From Clostridia bacterium (GTDB lineage Bacteria > Bacillota > Clostridia > Oscillospirales > CAG-272), in contig JAFXAN010000035.1 in NCBI GenBank assembly GCA_017517035.1, forward strand, positions 1-51,958: DNA of 51,958 nt, in the 5' to 3' direction. Every line of letters starts with the position of its first letter. Positions within the stretch are counted from its first letter, which is position 1. Both the position numbers and the translations under genes were made by a program. The notes under the pieces are model-generated. The model saw nothing but the letters and a program-made list of their open reading frames with translations, was not told where the DNA came from and did not search any database. Below are positions 7,559 to 16,085 of the stretch, one piece after another.

Positions 7559-8362
7559 TTATTTTTGCTCACGACGCAATTTTTTATATTCCATAGGAGA
7601 AAAGCCCGTCATCTGCTTGAAAATTTTTCTGAAACAGACGGGAGAATTAAAGTTCAATATTTCGCTTATCTCGCTCACGGAATAATTGCCGTCCTTCAGA
7701 TATTCGATTGCTTTCTGGATGCGAAGCTTATTTCTATACTGAATGGGGGAGCTTTTCATTTCGTCGCTGAATTTGTGATAAAGCCTTGATTCAGAGAGAT
7801 GGCAATGCTTTGCAAGCTCGGAGACAGAAAAGTTTTTCAGACATTCCGCCTCGATATATTCCAGCGCCAAAGCAACTGATGCTGAAAATTCACTTTTTAT
7901 ATTAGCGTCAAGAAGCGGCAGGATTTTGCTCCAAAGAAGATAAAAATCCGAGAGAGCAATGAGCCTTTCATTATTATCCTTCTCATAATTTTTGAAAATT
8001 CTGACGATGATCTCTCCGGCATCTCCGCATGTCTCCTTTTTTATGCTTTGCAGGGCAAAGGTTCGGTCTATTCTCGTTTCTCTGAGATGCAGAAAATCGA
8101 AATGGATGCTGTAAAATTCAACATCCGGCTCGCCTTTCCATGTGGAGGTATATTTGATACCGTCGGGCTGGTAGATAATATCTCCCGCTTCGGCTTTGAT
8201 TTCTGCTCCTGCTGTGGAGATCGTGACCGATCCTTTTGCGATATAACTGATGGTGGTTTTTTCCTTTCCGCTCCTCGCATCGCAGAAATGCTTTCGTGGA
8301 TAAAAGGAATGTGCTGCAGAAAATGAAGATAGCAGAAAACGGCTTGTGCAAACTCTTTCCAT
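7559..8362 (-). CDS. AraC-family transcriptional regulator
   Basis: A 267-residue protein. The N-terminal cupin-like half senses a ligand (SYIAKGSVTISTAGAEIKAEAGDIIYQPDG, about 40-70). The C-terminal half carries the two helix-turn-helix units of the AraC family: YIEAECLKNFSVSELAKHCHLSESRLYHKF and YSVSEISEILNFNSPVCFRKIFKQMTGFSPMEYKKLR. The start at 8362 lies 10 bases after GGAGG. The gene stands alone, downstream of the MATE terminator, behind its own good promoter. The target is unknown. Such stand-alone clostridial members often control neighbouring sugar genes, but none is adjacent on this side. Confidence 0.88.
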   Translation of the reverse strand: MERVCTSRFLLSSFSAAHSFYPRKHFCDARSGKEKTTISYIAKGSVTISTAGAEIKAEAGDIIYQPDGIKYTSTWKGEPDVEFYSIHFDFLHLRETRIDRTFALQSIKKETCGDAGEIIVRIFKNYEKDNNERLIALSDFYLLWSKILPLLDANIKSEFSASVALALEYIEAECLKNFSVSELAKHCHLSESRLYHKFSDEMKSSPIQYRNKLRIQKAIEYLKDGNYSVSEISEILNFNSPVCFRKIFKQMTGFSPMEYKKLRREQK

Positions 8363-8404
8363 TACAAATTTCCCTCCAAAATGACAGAATAGTTTCTTTT
8401 TTAC

Positions 8405-8433
8405 AGTATATCACATTTGCTTGCTTTTGTCAA
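8405..8433 (-). promoter_or_regulatory. Promoter of the AraC gene at 7559-8362
   Basis: On the minus strand: TTGACA (8433-8428), 17 bp and TATACT (8410-8405). Confidence 0.85.
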
Positions 8434-8442
8434 TGTAAAACA

Positions 8443-8482
8443 AAAGCGGCTTTCTCATTTAGCAAATGGAGAAGACCGCTTT
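8443..8482 (-). terminator. Terminator of the AraC-MATE unit
   Basis: AAAGCGG pairs with CCGCTTT with further inner pairing (TCTC/GAGA). On the minus strand it is followed by TTTTGTTTTAC. It lies directly upstream of the next gene's -35 box. Confidence 0.75.
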
Positions 8483-8516
8483 GAGGCATGATATTGATTT
8501 TTTTGCCTGATATGCT

Positions 8517-9902
8517 TCAAGCTTTGTTGAAAAAAGACATTTTGTCTCGCCATCTTGACAGCGTGAAGACAGCACGCACAAGCTCATCTATGACCGTGCC
8601 GACATAGCAACCGAAAATTCCCATTCCCAAGGGTATCGCAAAAACATATGCTGAGCCTAACCCGAAAATAATGCCTGAGAAAACGAGAACGGCAAGAGGT
8701 AAAAATACATCGCGTACCGATTTTAACGCAAATTCATATACATGGCCGATAGCTCTTGCAAGCTCTGCGAGCATATCTACGGCAAAAACTGCGGTGGACA
8801 TTTCAAGAATAAGCTTTTCATCGGTATAAAGGGAAAGAAGCTTGATTCTGAGCAGAAAAAGAAGAAAAGAGACCGAAAAATTCACTGCTAGATTGATTTT
8901 TGCTGTAGCTCGGCAAAGTTTATCTGCACGGTTCATTTCGCACGAACCGTAAAGTCTTCCCACAAGCAACGAGATGGCTGAGCCTGTGCTACGGCTGAAA
9001 AGGTAAGAAAACTGCAGGATAGTTGAAAAATAGATCTTAGCGGCAAGTACATGATCGCCCAGAGGAGCAACGAATGAGGTCGTCAGTAGTTGTGATATCG
9101 AGAATGTGGCGCTTGATATTCCCGAAGGGAGGCCTATTTTGAGCATCAACCCTATTTGAGAAAGCATTTTCTTAAAAGGCGGAAGCGACATTTTGATCTT
9201 TTTTTTCACAAAAACTGCGGCGGAAAGTATAACTCCGCAAAAATTCGCCGCAACGCTTGAGGCGGCAACGCCGGAAATGCCCGAAATCGGTAAATATGAT
9301 GGGAAATAGACAACCAATATATTCAGAAGCAGGTTTACCGCGTTTGTTATAAGACCGATTATGAAGGTGTATTTCACAAAGCCGAAGCAACGCAATAGAG
9401 CAAGAATTTCAGAAAGGATCGCTGGTACCGAAACGAACGCCATTCTAATTCTGAAATAGATGATAGCTTCTCGCAAAATTTCGCCCTTGAGATTCAGAAT
9501 TCCCATGAATTGCGGTGCAAAAATGACCAAAAAAGGTGTTATTACGATTGAGAACGCCAAAATTAAAAAGATCGAGGGAAAGATCGTTTCTTCAACGCTT
9601 TTTTTTTGTTTTGCGCCGATAAAATTACAGATAATAACGGTTGACCCGTTTGTCACCACCGAAAAAAACAACAAAACTATATTTATGGCGGTATTTGCAG
9701 AGCCGGATGCCGAAACCGAGACATCGGAAATCTTGCTCAGCATAAAGGTGTTGACTGTTCCCAGGAGAAATGACATGACGCTTTCAAAAAGTATCGGGAA
9801 GGTGAGGGCGAAAAGCCCAAGTCTTTCGCCTTCGGATATAACAACAAATATACTTTTATCGTTTGAGGGTCTTTTACTGAAAAATTTCTCTGTTAGCTTC
9901 AC
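8517..9902 (-). CDS. MATE-family efflux transporter
   Basis: A membrane protein of about 461 residues with some twelve hydrophobic segments. Two related halves each begin with the MATE-type pattern (SEGERLGLFALTFPILFESVMSFLLGTVNTFMLSK near the N-terminus and LKIGLPSGISSATFSISQLLTTSFVAPLGDHVLAAK in the middle). It exports drugs or metabolites in exchange for Na+ or H+. The start is uncertain: I chose GTG at 9902, which gives a 34-residue tail before the first helix and overlaps the AraC gene end by 29 bases. No good ribosome binding site precedes any candidate, which fits translational coupling to the AraC gene upstream. The substrate is unknown. Confidence 0.85.
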   Translation of the reverse strand: MKLTEKFFSKRPSNDKSIFVVISEGERLGLFALTFPILFESVMSFLLGTVNTFMLSKISDVSVSASGSANTAINIVLLFFSVVTNGSTVIICNFIGAKQKKSVEETIFPSIFLILAFSIVITPFLVIFAPQFMGILNLKGEILREAIIYFRIRMAFVSVPAILSEILALLRCFGFVKYTFIIGLITNAVNLLLNILVVYFPSYLPISGISGVAASSVAANFCGVILSAAVFVKKKIKMSLPPFKKMLSQIGLMLKIGLPSGISSATFSISQLLTTSFVAPLGDHVLAAKIYFSTILQFSYLFSRSTGSAISLLVGRLYGSCEMNRADKLCRATAKINLAVNFSVSFLLFLLRIKLLSLYTDEKLILEMSTAVFAVDMLAELARAIGHVYEFALKSVRDVFLPLAVLVFSGIIFGLGSAYVFAIPLGMGIFGCYVGTVIDELVRAVFTLSRWRDKMSFFNKA

Positions 9903-10779
9903 GGTAAGCGCTTGGGGTGATCCCGACCTCCTTTTTGAAATATCTGCTGAAATGGTAAATGCTCGAAAAACCTGTTTTAAATGCAATATCGCTTATGCTG
10001 TGATTTGTAAGGGCAAGCTCTTCTTTCGCCTTATTGATTCTCAGGGCATTTCTGTATTTCATTATACTGCAGCCTGTGCTTCCTCTAAAAATCCTGTTTG
10101 CATAATCAAAATTCAAATTCAGATCTTTTTCGATGGAGGCACCGCTTATTTCTTTGCAAAAATTTAAATTCATATATTCAACAATTTTAGAAATATTTCT
10201 GTAGCGGCTCAACTCTTTTTTTGAGATAAGAACTGCCATTTTTTCCAGCTCTATAAGTATTTTAACAGCTTCAAAGGATATTTTGAGTCTTTCATAAAGA
10301 TCGTTCTTTTTTTCTGTTATCATATTCATTTTCATCATTCCTAAGAAATATGAAAAGGCATCGGTATCTGAAATGCTGATGCTTTCGGGAAGTAGCAGCT
10401 TCATATGATCATAGCATTCTGTGCTGTAAAGCTCCGAGCGAAGAATATCTAAAAGCCGACGGCTGAAGCTTTCTGCATATTCGTCTTCCTTTATCTGCAT
10501 ATCAGCTATGCCATCCGAATCGAAATGCATATAATAGAATTCGCAAAGGCAGTGAAGTGTGCCGCTTTGAATTGCGCCTTTTTTGAAGATCCTGATATCT
10601 CCCGGGTGCATCTCGATATCTTCATTATCCGCTCGCAAGCATAGGCATCCGGAATATACCGCATAAAGTATATACTCCTCGTTCCTTCTTGAAATATGAA
10701 GACTGGGAGTTTTATATTGAGAAAAGCCGAGACGGTTTATTTTGAGCATTTTAGAAGCATCAACACAAAAGCAATTCAT
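9874..10779 (-). CDS. AraC-family transcriptional regulator, co-transcribed with the MATE exporter
   Basis: A 301-residue protein with an N-terminal cupin-type sensor domain (SGCLCLRADNEDIEMHPGDIRIFKKGA, about 45-75), a long helical middle and a C-terminal double helix-turn-helix. The first unit is ISGASIEKDLNLNFDYANRIFRGSTGCSIMKY. The second is HSISDIAFKTGFSSIYHFSRYFKKEVGITPSAYR, a classical AraC ending. AAAGGA precedes the start at 10779. It overlaps the MATE gene, so it most simply controls its own operon, perhaps in response to the exported compound. This is inference from position only. Confidence 0.87.
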   Translation of the reverse strand: MNCFCVDASKMLKINRLGFSQYKTPSLHISRRNEEYILYAVYSGCLCLRADNEDIEMHPGDIRIFKKGAIQSGTLHCLCEFYYMHFDSDGIADMQIKEDEYAESFSRRLLDILRSELYSTECYDHMKLLLPESISISDTDAFSYFLGMMKMNMITEKKNDLYERLKISFEAVKILIELEKMAVLISKKELSRYRNISKIVEYMNLNFCKEISGASIEKDLNLNFDYANRIFRGSTGCSIMKYRNALRINKAKEELALTNHSISDIAFKTGFSSIYHFSRYFKKEVGITPSAYREANREIFQ

Positions 10780-10806
10780 TTTTGCATTTCACATCCTTTC
10801 ATAGAT

Positions 10807-10835
10807 ATTAAAGCATAATTCAAAGGATTTTTCAA
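10807..10835 (-). promoter_or_regulatory. Promoter of the AraC-MATE unit
   Basis: On the minus strand: TTGAAA (10835-10830), 17 bp and TTTAAT (10812-10807). Confidence 0.65.
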
Positions 10836-10896
10836 TGGTTTTTTCAGACTTTATTTGCTCAAAAACGACTTTTAGAAAAAATATGGAGTAAAACAA

Positions 10897-10923
10897 AAAA
10901 GGCTGCCGCTCTGCGACAGCCTT
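10897..10923 (-). terminator. Terminator after rplL
   Basis: AAAGGCTG (10897-10904) pairs with CAGCCTTT (10916-10923). On the minus strand the stem is followed by a U-run. It closes the rplJ-rplL unit; rpoB does not follow. Confidence 0.85.
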
Positions 10924-10958
10924 TGATGTACAGCAAGTTAAAATCGGTAATTTTTAAA

Positions 10959-11339
10959 TTACTTGATTGTAACAGTTGCGCCTGCCTCTTCAAGAGACTT
11001 CTTGAGAGACTCTGCTTCGTCCTTGGAAACGCCTTCCTTAAGAACCTTAGGAGCACCCTCAACGAGTTCCTTAGCTTCCTTAAGTCCGAGACCTGTAACC
11101 TCACGAACAACCTTGATAACGTCGAGCTTCTTAGCACCGAAGGATGTGAGCTCAACATCGAATTCTGTCTTCTCTTCAGCAGCAGCGCCGGGAGCAGCAG
11201 CACCGGGAGCAGCAGCAACTGCAACGGGAGCAGCGGAAACGCCGAATTCCTCTTCGAGAGCCTTTACGAGATCAGCAAGTTCAAGAATAGTAAGTTCCTT
11301 GATTTCTTCAAGGAGTTTAGTTGTCTTTTCTGTAGCCAT
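10959..11339 (-). CDS. rplL: Ribosomal protein bL12 (L7/L12)
   Basis: A 126-residue acidic stalk protein of the large ribosomal subunit, which recruits and stimulates translation GTPases. The N-terminal dimerisation helices ([29 protein letters not shown]) are joined by an Ala/Pro/Gly-rich hinge to the C-terminal domain with [32 protein letters not shown] and the ending [10 protein letters not shown]. Length and layout are normal. It follows rplJ after 83 bases, as usual. The only oddity is that the operon ends here, without rpoB. Confidence 0.98.
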   Translation of the reverse strand: MATEKTTKLLEEIKELTILELADLVKALEEEFGVSAAPVAVAAAPGAAAPGAAAEEKTEFDVELTSFGAKKLDVIKVVREVTGLGLKEAKELVEGAPKVLKEGVSKDEAESLKKSLEEAGATVTIK

Positions 11340-11422
11340 TTTAATCTACCTCCGAAAATAATAATAATTTTTTAGTTTAAATTGCGCAGATAATCCTTAT
11401 GCGCATTTGATTTGGTGAGACA

Positions 11423-11968
11423 TTAAGCCTCTGCAGCCTCTGCTGCTGCGGGTGCTTCCTCTGCGGGAGCCTCGCCGCCTTCTTTGTCGATCTTTCCCTG
11501 GAGAACATAAGCCAGTCCGTAAAGAGGAGACTGGAGACTTCCAAGGATCTTTCCGATAAGGACTTCCTTGGAGGGGATATCAGCGAGAGAGATAACAGTG
11601 TTCTTATCGACAACTGCGCCCTCGAGATAACCTGCAAGAATCTCAAAGGATTCGATCTTCTCGGCATATTCCTTCATTACCTTTGCGGGAGCAACAGCGT
11701 CGTTTTCGCTGATAGCGATAGCTGTCATACCGCTAAGGTACTGCTTCATTTCACCGAGACCTACCTCTTCACAAGCTCTGCCTGTGAGAGTGTTCTTCAT
11801 GACCATGTACTTAACGCCGGCCTTTCTGAGTGCCGCACGGAGCTTTGTGTCGTCCTCAACGGTGATACCGCTGTAGTTTACGAGTACGCCCGCGGGAGAG
11901 TTTCTGAGAAGCTCTGCCAGATCGCTTACGGTCTGTTTCTTCTGTTCGAGTATTGCATTACTGGGCAT
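11423..11968 (-). CDS. rplJ: Ribosomal protein uL10
   Basis: A 181-residue protein that anchors the L7/L12 dimers to the ribosome. It starts MPSNAILEQKKQTVSDLAELLRNSPAGVLVNYSGITV and contains KYMVMKNTLTGRACEE, the standard rRNA-binding part; an Ala/Glu-rich tail follows. AGGTGAA lies before the start at 11968. Upstream lies a recognisable L10 leader with a terminator, so excess L10(L12)4 complex should shut off its own operon. Confidence 0.97.
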   Translation of the reverse strand: MPSNAILEQKKQTVSDLAELLRNSPAGVLVNYSGITVEDDTKLRAALRKAGVKYMVMKNTLTGRACEEVGLGEMKQYLSGMTAIAISENDAVAPAKVMKEYAEKIESFEILAGYLEGAVVDKNTVISLADIPSKEVLIGKILGSLQSPLYGLAYVLQGKIDKEGGEAPAEEAPAAAEAAEA

Positions 11969-12019
11969 TTCATTTCACCTCCCATTGTGAAAATTCAGAC
12001 TTAGCAATAAAATATAAAA

Positions 12020-12067
12020 AATCTTTCTCCGAAAAGCTTTGCCAAAAAGCGCGCGCGAAGAAAGATT
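12020..12067 (-). terminator. Attenuator hairpin in the L10 leader
   Basis: AATCTTTCT (12020-12028) pairs with AGAAAGATT (12059-12067). On the minus strand it is followed by TTTTATATTTT. It lies between the L10-binding leader and rplJ, the place where Firmicutes leaders terminate transcription when L10 is bound. Confidence 0.7.
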
Positions 12068-12160
12068 GCATAACAAAAAATATTCAAGTTATAAAATCGT
12101 TCCTCGGCAGGAGAGCTGCTTGACGCCGCCTTTACGGAAACCTGCTGTCTTTGGATAACA
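12068..12160 (-). ncRNA. Ribosomal protein L10 leader RNA
   Basis: The minus strand reads CCAAAGACAGCAGG, GTAAAGGCGGCGTC and CCTGCCGAGG. These blocks, in this order, are those of the L10 leader that binds the L10(L12)4 complex. It begins at the promoter start site and runs into the attenuator hairpin at 12020-12067. Confidence 0.85.
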
Positions 12161-12166
12161 GGTGGT

Positions 12167-12195
12167 ATTATACCATGCTTTTCCCATTTTGTCAA
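12167..12195 (-). promoter_or_regulatory. Promoter of rplJ-rplL
   Basis: On the minus strand: TTGACA (12195-12190), 17 bp and TATAAT (12172-12167) with an extended TG. Confidence 0.9.
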
Positions 12196-12240
12196 GAGCT
12201 TTTTGAAAAAAACTTTAAAAAAATAAATTTTGTCCGAAAA

Positions 12241-12266
12241 TGTTGTTTTGAAACTCAAAAACAACA
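12241..12266. promoter_or_regulatory. Candidate operator upstream of the microcompartment operon
   Basis: TGTTGTTTT (12241-12249) and AAAACAACA form a 9-bp inverted repeat separated by about 8 bases, ending about 29 bases before the -35 box of the microcompartment promoter. A DeoR-type regulator is encoded inside that operon (23710-24468), so this is a reasonable binding site. Nothing else links the two. Confidence 0.35.
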
Positions 12267-12294
12267 TAAAACAAACAAAAATCAAATAAAACTA

Positions 12295-12323
12295 TTGACA
12301 AACGGACATAAATGTGGTAAAAT
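12295..12323 (+). promoter_or_regulatory. Promoter of the glycyl radical microcompartment operon
   Basis: TTGACA (12295-12300), a 17-bp spacer and TAAAAT (12318-12323). The leader is about 80 nt. I see no other clear promoter down to the operon end at 26615. Confidence 0.85.
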
Positions 12324-12410
12324 ATCATCGAAAATGTGTCAAGAAACCAAATTTTGTTAATTTTTCAGCAGAAATACATCTGCAATACATACATAATGAA
12401 GGAGAAATCC

Positions 12411-14936
12411 ATGAAGTTCTATACGGAACCCATTGAAAAATCTCCGAGAATATCGCTCCTTGTGGACGCACTCTTTGAAAAAATGCCTCAGATCGAGGCA
12501 GAGAGAGCGGTGCTTCTTACCGAGTCATATAAAGCCACGGAGGGAGAGCCGATCATAACGAGGCGTGCAAAAGCGTTTGCGCATATTCTCGAGCATATTC
12601 CGATAACTATCAGAGATAACGAGCTTATAGTCGGTTCTGCCACAAAAGCTCCCAGAAGCTGTCAGGTATTCCCCGAATATTCCTATGAATGGCTGATGGA
12701 TGAATTTGACACGGTGGAACACAGAACCGCAGATCCCTTCTATATTTCCGATGAAACGAAGTCAACTCTTGCGGAAGTATATAAATATTGGAAGGGAAGA
12801 ACCACGAGCGCACTTGCAACATCATATATGTCGGATGAGGCAAAGACAGCCATTGACCACGGAATGTTCACTCCCGGAAATTATTTTTATAATGGAATCG
12901 GACATCTCACGGTGGATTATAAAAAGGTTCTTGCGGTGGGCTATAGTGGGATCATTGCCGAGGCGAAGGCGGAGAAGGCGAAGCTTTCTCAGGGCGATGC
13001 GGACTTTTCAAAGCGCACGCATTTTCTTGATGCGGTGATAATGAGCTGTGAGGCGGCGATCAAATATGCCGAAAGATACAGTGCTCTTGCAAGAAGTATG
13101 GCAAAGACCACCTCTGATTTCGGAAGAAAAAAGGAGCTTGAGGAAATATCTGCTGTATGCGCAAGAGTTCCGAGATTTGGCGCAGAGAGCTTCAGAGAGG
13201 CTTGCCAGTCCTTCTGGTTCGTTCAGATGCTTTTGCAGATAGAGTCAAGCGGACATTCTATTTCTCCCGGAAGATTTGACCAATATATGTATCCTTATTA
13301 TAAAAAGGATCTTGATGGCGGCGTTTTGACGCGTGAAGCGGCGCAGGAGCTTATGGACTGCATATGGGTCAAGCTCAACGATCTCAACAAGGTTCGTGAT
13401 GCGGCATCTGCCGAGGGCTTTGCGGGATACAGCCTTTTCCAAAATCTTATCGTTGGCGGTCAGGATAAATACGGCAGAGATGCCACAAATGATCTTTCAT
13501 TTATGGCGGTGACGGCAACAGAACACGTATTTTTGCCGCAGCCCTCGTTCTCTGTGAGAGTTTGGAACGGCTCGCCCCACGAGTTTCTCATAAGGGCGGC
13601 AGAGCTGACAAGAACGGGAATCGGTTTCCCCGCTTATTATAATGATGAGGTTATAATTCCCTCACTTCAGAGCAGGGGACTAACTCTCGAGGATGCGAGA
13701 GACTATAATATAATAGGATGCGTTGAGCCGCAGAAGGCGGCAAAAACGGATGGCTGGCATGATGCGGCATTCTTCAATATGTGTCGTCCCCTTGAAATGG
13801 TATTTTCGGGCGGTAAGGACAAGGGTGTTCAGATAGGTCCGGAAACAAAAGATGTTTCATCAATGCAGAGCTATGAGGAATTTGAAGCTGCTTACAGAGA
13901 GCAGATGGAATATTTCATCGAGCTTATGGTAAATGCAGATAATGCCATTGACCTGGCTCATGCCGAAAGATGTCCGCTTCCTTTCCAGTCCTCGATGGTT
14001 GAGGATTGTATCGGCAGAGGAAAGAGCCTTCAGGAGGGCGGTGCGGTCTATAACTTCACAGGCCCACAGGGATTCGGCATTGCAAATGTTACCGACGCAC
14101 TCTATGCGGTGAAAAAGCTTGTCTTTGAGGACAAGAAATATACCCTTTCATTCTGGAAAAAGGCACTTGAGGATAACTACGGCATGGATATGGATGTTTC
14201 CATGGCAACAAAGCTCACCGAAGATGTGATAAAGAGCCTTCTCATGAGCGGAAAAGAGCCGACCGCAGAGGACATAAAGACGGTATATCTCACTCTCAAG
14301 AGGAACGATGCTTCGGAAGAAGACAAGAAAAAATATTCCGAGCTGCTCTCGGATATCGCTTCGCTGACTAAATTCGGAAACGATGACGATGAGGTGGATT
14401 CCTTTGCGAGAGAGGTCGCCTATACATATACAAAGCCTCTTGAAAGATACAAAAATCCCAGGGGCGGAATTTATCAAGCGGGACTTTATCCGGTTTCGGC
14501 AAATGTACCCCTTGGCGCACAGACGGGAGCAACTCCCGACGGCAGGCTTGCTTATACCCCAATTGCTGACGGCGTTTCTCCGGCTGCGGGAAGGGATGTG
14601 AAAGGCCCGACAGCGGCGGCAAATTCTGTCTCCTGTCTTGATCACTATATCGCATCAAACGGAACTCTTTTCAATATGAAATTCCACCCATCCGCCCTCA
14701 GCGGCAGAAGCGGACTTGAGAGCTTCGTTGCACTTGTGAGAGGATATTTTGACAGAAAGGGCAGCCATATGCAGTTTAATGTGGTCAGCCGTGAAACTCT
14801 CCGTGATGCGCAGAAGAACCCGGAAAAGTATAAATCTCTTGTGGTGAGAGTTGCAGGATATTCCGCTCTCTTTACAACCCTTTCAAGGGGACTTCAGGAG
14901 GATATAATCAATAGAACAGAGCAACAGGGCTTTTGA
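12411..14936 (+). CDS. Glycyl radical diol dehydratase (B12-independent propanediol/glycerol dehydratase type)
   Basis: An 841-residue glycyl radical enzyme, normal length for the dehydratase branch. The catalytic cysteine is C437 in GCVEPQ, with the dehydratase-type glutamate two residues on (E439). The radical glycine is G816 in RVAGYSALF, followed by LQEDIINRTEQ. N-terminal blocks (ATEGEPIITRRAKAFAHIL, ELIVGSATKAPR) and AEGFAGYSLFQNLI match the B12-independent glycerol/1,2-propanediol dehydratases. Choline lyase shares the GCVEP motif, but the neighbouring sugar-phosphate aldolase and PduL favour 1,2-propanediol to propionaldehyde. It acts inside the microcompartment and needs the radical-SAM activase at 15279. 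The start at 12411 has AAGGAG upstream. No N-terminal encapsulation helix is seen. Confidence 0.93.
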   Translation: MKFYTEPIEKSPRISLLVDALFEKMPQIEAERAVLLTESYKATEGEPIITRRAKAFAHILEHIPITIRDNELIVGSATKAPRSCQVFPEYSYEWLMDEFDTVEHRTADPFYISDETKSTLAEVYKYWKGRTTSALATSYMSDEAKTAIDHGMFTPGNYFYNGIGHLTVDYKKVLAVGYSGIIAEAKAEKAKLSQGDADFSKRTHFLDAVIMSCEAAIKYAERYSALARSMAKTTSDFGRKKELEEISAVCARVPRFGAESFREACQSFWFVQMLLQIESSGHSISPGRFDQYMYPYYKKDLDGGVLTREAAQELMDCIWVKLNDLNKVRDAASAEGFAGYSLFQNLIVGGQDKYGRDATNDLSFMAVTATEHVFLPQPSFSVRVWNGSPHEFLIRAAELTRTGIGFPAYYNDEVIIPSLQSRGLTLEDARDYNIIGCVEPQKAAKTDGWHDAAFFNMCRPLEMVFSGGKDKGVQIGPETKDVSSMQSYEEFEAAYREQMEYFIELMVNADNAIDLAHAERCPLPFQSSMVEDCIGRGKSLQEGGAVYNFTGPQGFGIANVTDALYAVKKLVFEDKKYTLSFWKKALEDNYGMDMDVSMATKLTEDVIKSLLMSGKEPTAEDIKTVYLTLKRNDASEEDKKKYSELLSDIASLTKFGNDDDEVDSFAREVAYTYTKPLERYKNPRGGIYQAGLYPVSANVPLGAQTGATPDGRLAYTPIADGVSPAAGRDVKGPTAAANSVSCLDHYIASNGTLFNMKFHPSALSGRSGLESFVALVRGYFDRKGSHMQFNVVSRETLRDAQKNPEKYKSLVVRVAGYSALFTTLSRGLQEDIINRTEQQGF

Positions 14937-14941
14937 TTTAT

Positions 14942-15261
14942 AAACCGGAATTTGTCGAACAGTCGGAGACGGTGAAATTATACCCCAATGCTTCGCATTG
15001 CCCTACGGGTTCGACTCCACTGCGTTCCGCTCAGGGTGACTATCTACCGTTTATCATCCTTTAGCGCTCGTAGATTCTTCGCTACGCTCAGAATGACTCG
15101 AGAGTAAATTGATGCTAAGTTTTTCTACATGTAATTTTCGTAAAATTTCCGTAGAAACAAAGATAAACAGCAATAAAAATTACCTTTTTCTAAGTTTTGA
15201 TCGACGGCGGCGTCGGTCGCCTCCGCAGAGGCGAAACTCCCTCACCGATAAATTACTGTTT
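14942..15261. repeat. Intergenic inverted-repeat element R3, core type B (320 bp)
   Basis: The left end AAACCGGAATTTGTCG is slightly degenerate; the right end is CGATAAATTACTGTTT. The core has a Lys/Thr-poor, non-coding sequence with CGCTACGCTCAGAATGAC and, near the right, GGCGGCGTCGGTCGCCTCCG. Close copies are R7, R8 and (reversed) R11. It separates the dehydratase from its activase. Confidence 0.88.
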
Positions 15262-15278
15262 AAAGAAAGGAAATGAAA

Positions 15279-16076
15279 ATGGAAAACACGCAGGAGTTAT
15301 CGTTCGTCAAGGGCAGAATTTTCAATATACAGCGTTTTTCGCTCCATGACGGACCGGGCGTGCGAACCATTGTGTTCCTTAAGGGTTGTCCACTTCGTTG
15401 TGCATGGTGCTGTAACCCCGAATCCCAATCATTTGAGATCGAGCAGATAAATACTGCGGGGATTCTGAAGACGGTTGGCGAGGACAGGACTGCAGGAGAG
15501 ATTCTCGATGAGGTAGAGCGGGACAGAGTTTATTACAGACGCTCGGGCGGTGGCGGACTTACACTTTCCGGCGGAGAATGTCTTGTGCAGCACGATTTTT
15601 CTCTGGCACTTCTTGCGCTTGCAAAGGAGCGGGGAATATCAACTGCAATTGAGACTACGGGATTTGCCAAAGCAGAGACAATAAAAAAGCTTTTGCCATA
15701 TGTTGATACCGTTCTGATGGATATAAAGCATATGAATGGCGAAAAACATAAGGAATTTACAACACAGGATAATGCTCTTATCCTTGAAAACGCAAAACTC
15801 ATTGCAAAGGAAGCAAAGAGGATGGTAGTTAGAGTTCCCGTTGTCCCCACCTTCAACGATACAGAGGACGAAATAAGAGCCATTGCAAAATTTGCTTATG
15901 ATATTGGTGTGATGGAGCTGCATCTGCTTCCTTATCACAGGATAGGCTCAGACAAATATGCGGGGCTTGGAAGAAAATATAAAATGGAGCATATAAGACC
16001 TCCCGAGAAAGAAAAAATGGAGAAACTTTTGAAGGTCGCAGAAGAATGCGGACTTTCAGTAAAGATCGGAGGCTGA
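15279..16076 (+). CDS. Glycyl radical enzyme activating protein (radical SAM)
   Basis: A 265-residue radical-SAM protein that takes a hydrogen atom from the dehydratase glycine. The cluster motif is CPLRCAWC (CxxxCxxC, about residues 33-40), with FSLHDGPGVRTIVFLKG before it. TLSGGECL binds SAM. MDIKHMN and VPVVPTFNDTEDEI follow in the usual order. Unlike most dehydratase activases, it has no cysteine-rich ferredoxin insert after CNPESQ; it passes straight to the GEDRTAGEILDEV helix, as pyruvate formate-lyase activase does. I start it at the second ATG (15279), 8 bases after AAAGG. It is separated from its substrate gene by repeat R3. Confidence 0.93.
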   Translation: MENTQELSFVKGRIFNIQRFSLHDGPGVRTIVFLKGCPLRCAWCCNPESQSFEIEQINTAGILKTVGEDRTAGEILDEVERDRVYYRRSGGGGLTLSGGECLVQHDFSLALLALAKERGISTAIETTGFAKAETIKKLLPYVDTVLMDIKHMNGEKHKEFTTQDNALILENAKLIAKEAKRMVVRVPVVPTFNDTEDEIRAIAKFAYDIGVMELHLLPYHRIGSDKYAGLGRKYKMEHIRPPEKEKMEKLLKVAEECGLSVKIGG

Positions 16077-16085
16077 TGAAAAGAA

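Noticed and set aside
12396..12410. Alternative upstream ATG for the dehydratase as a possible encapsulation peptide
   Set aside because: The added residues are only MKEKS, with no ribosome site; they form no amphipathic helix.
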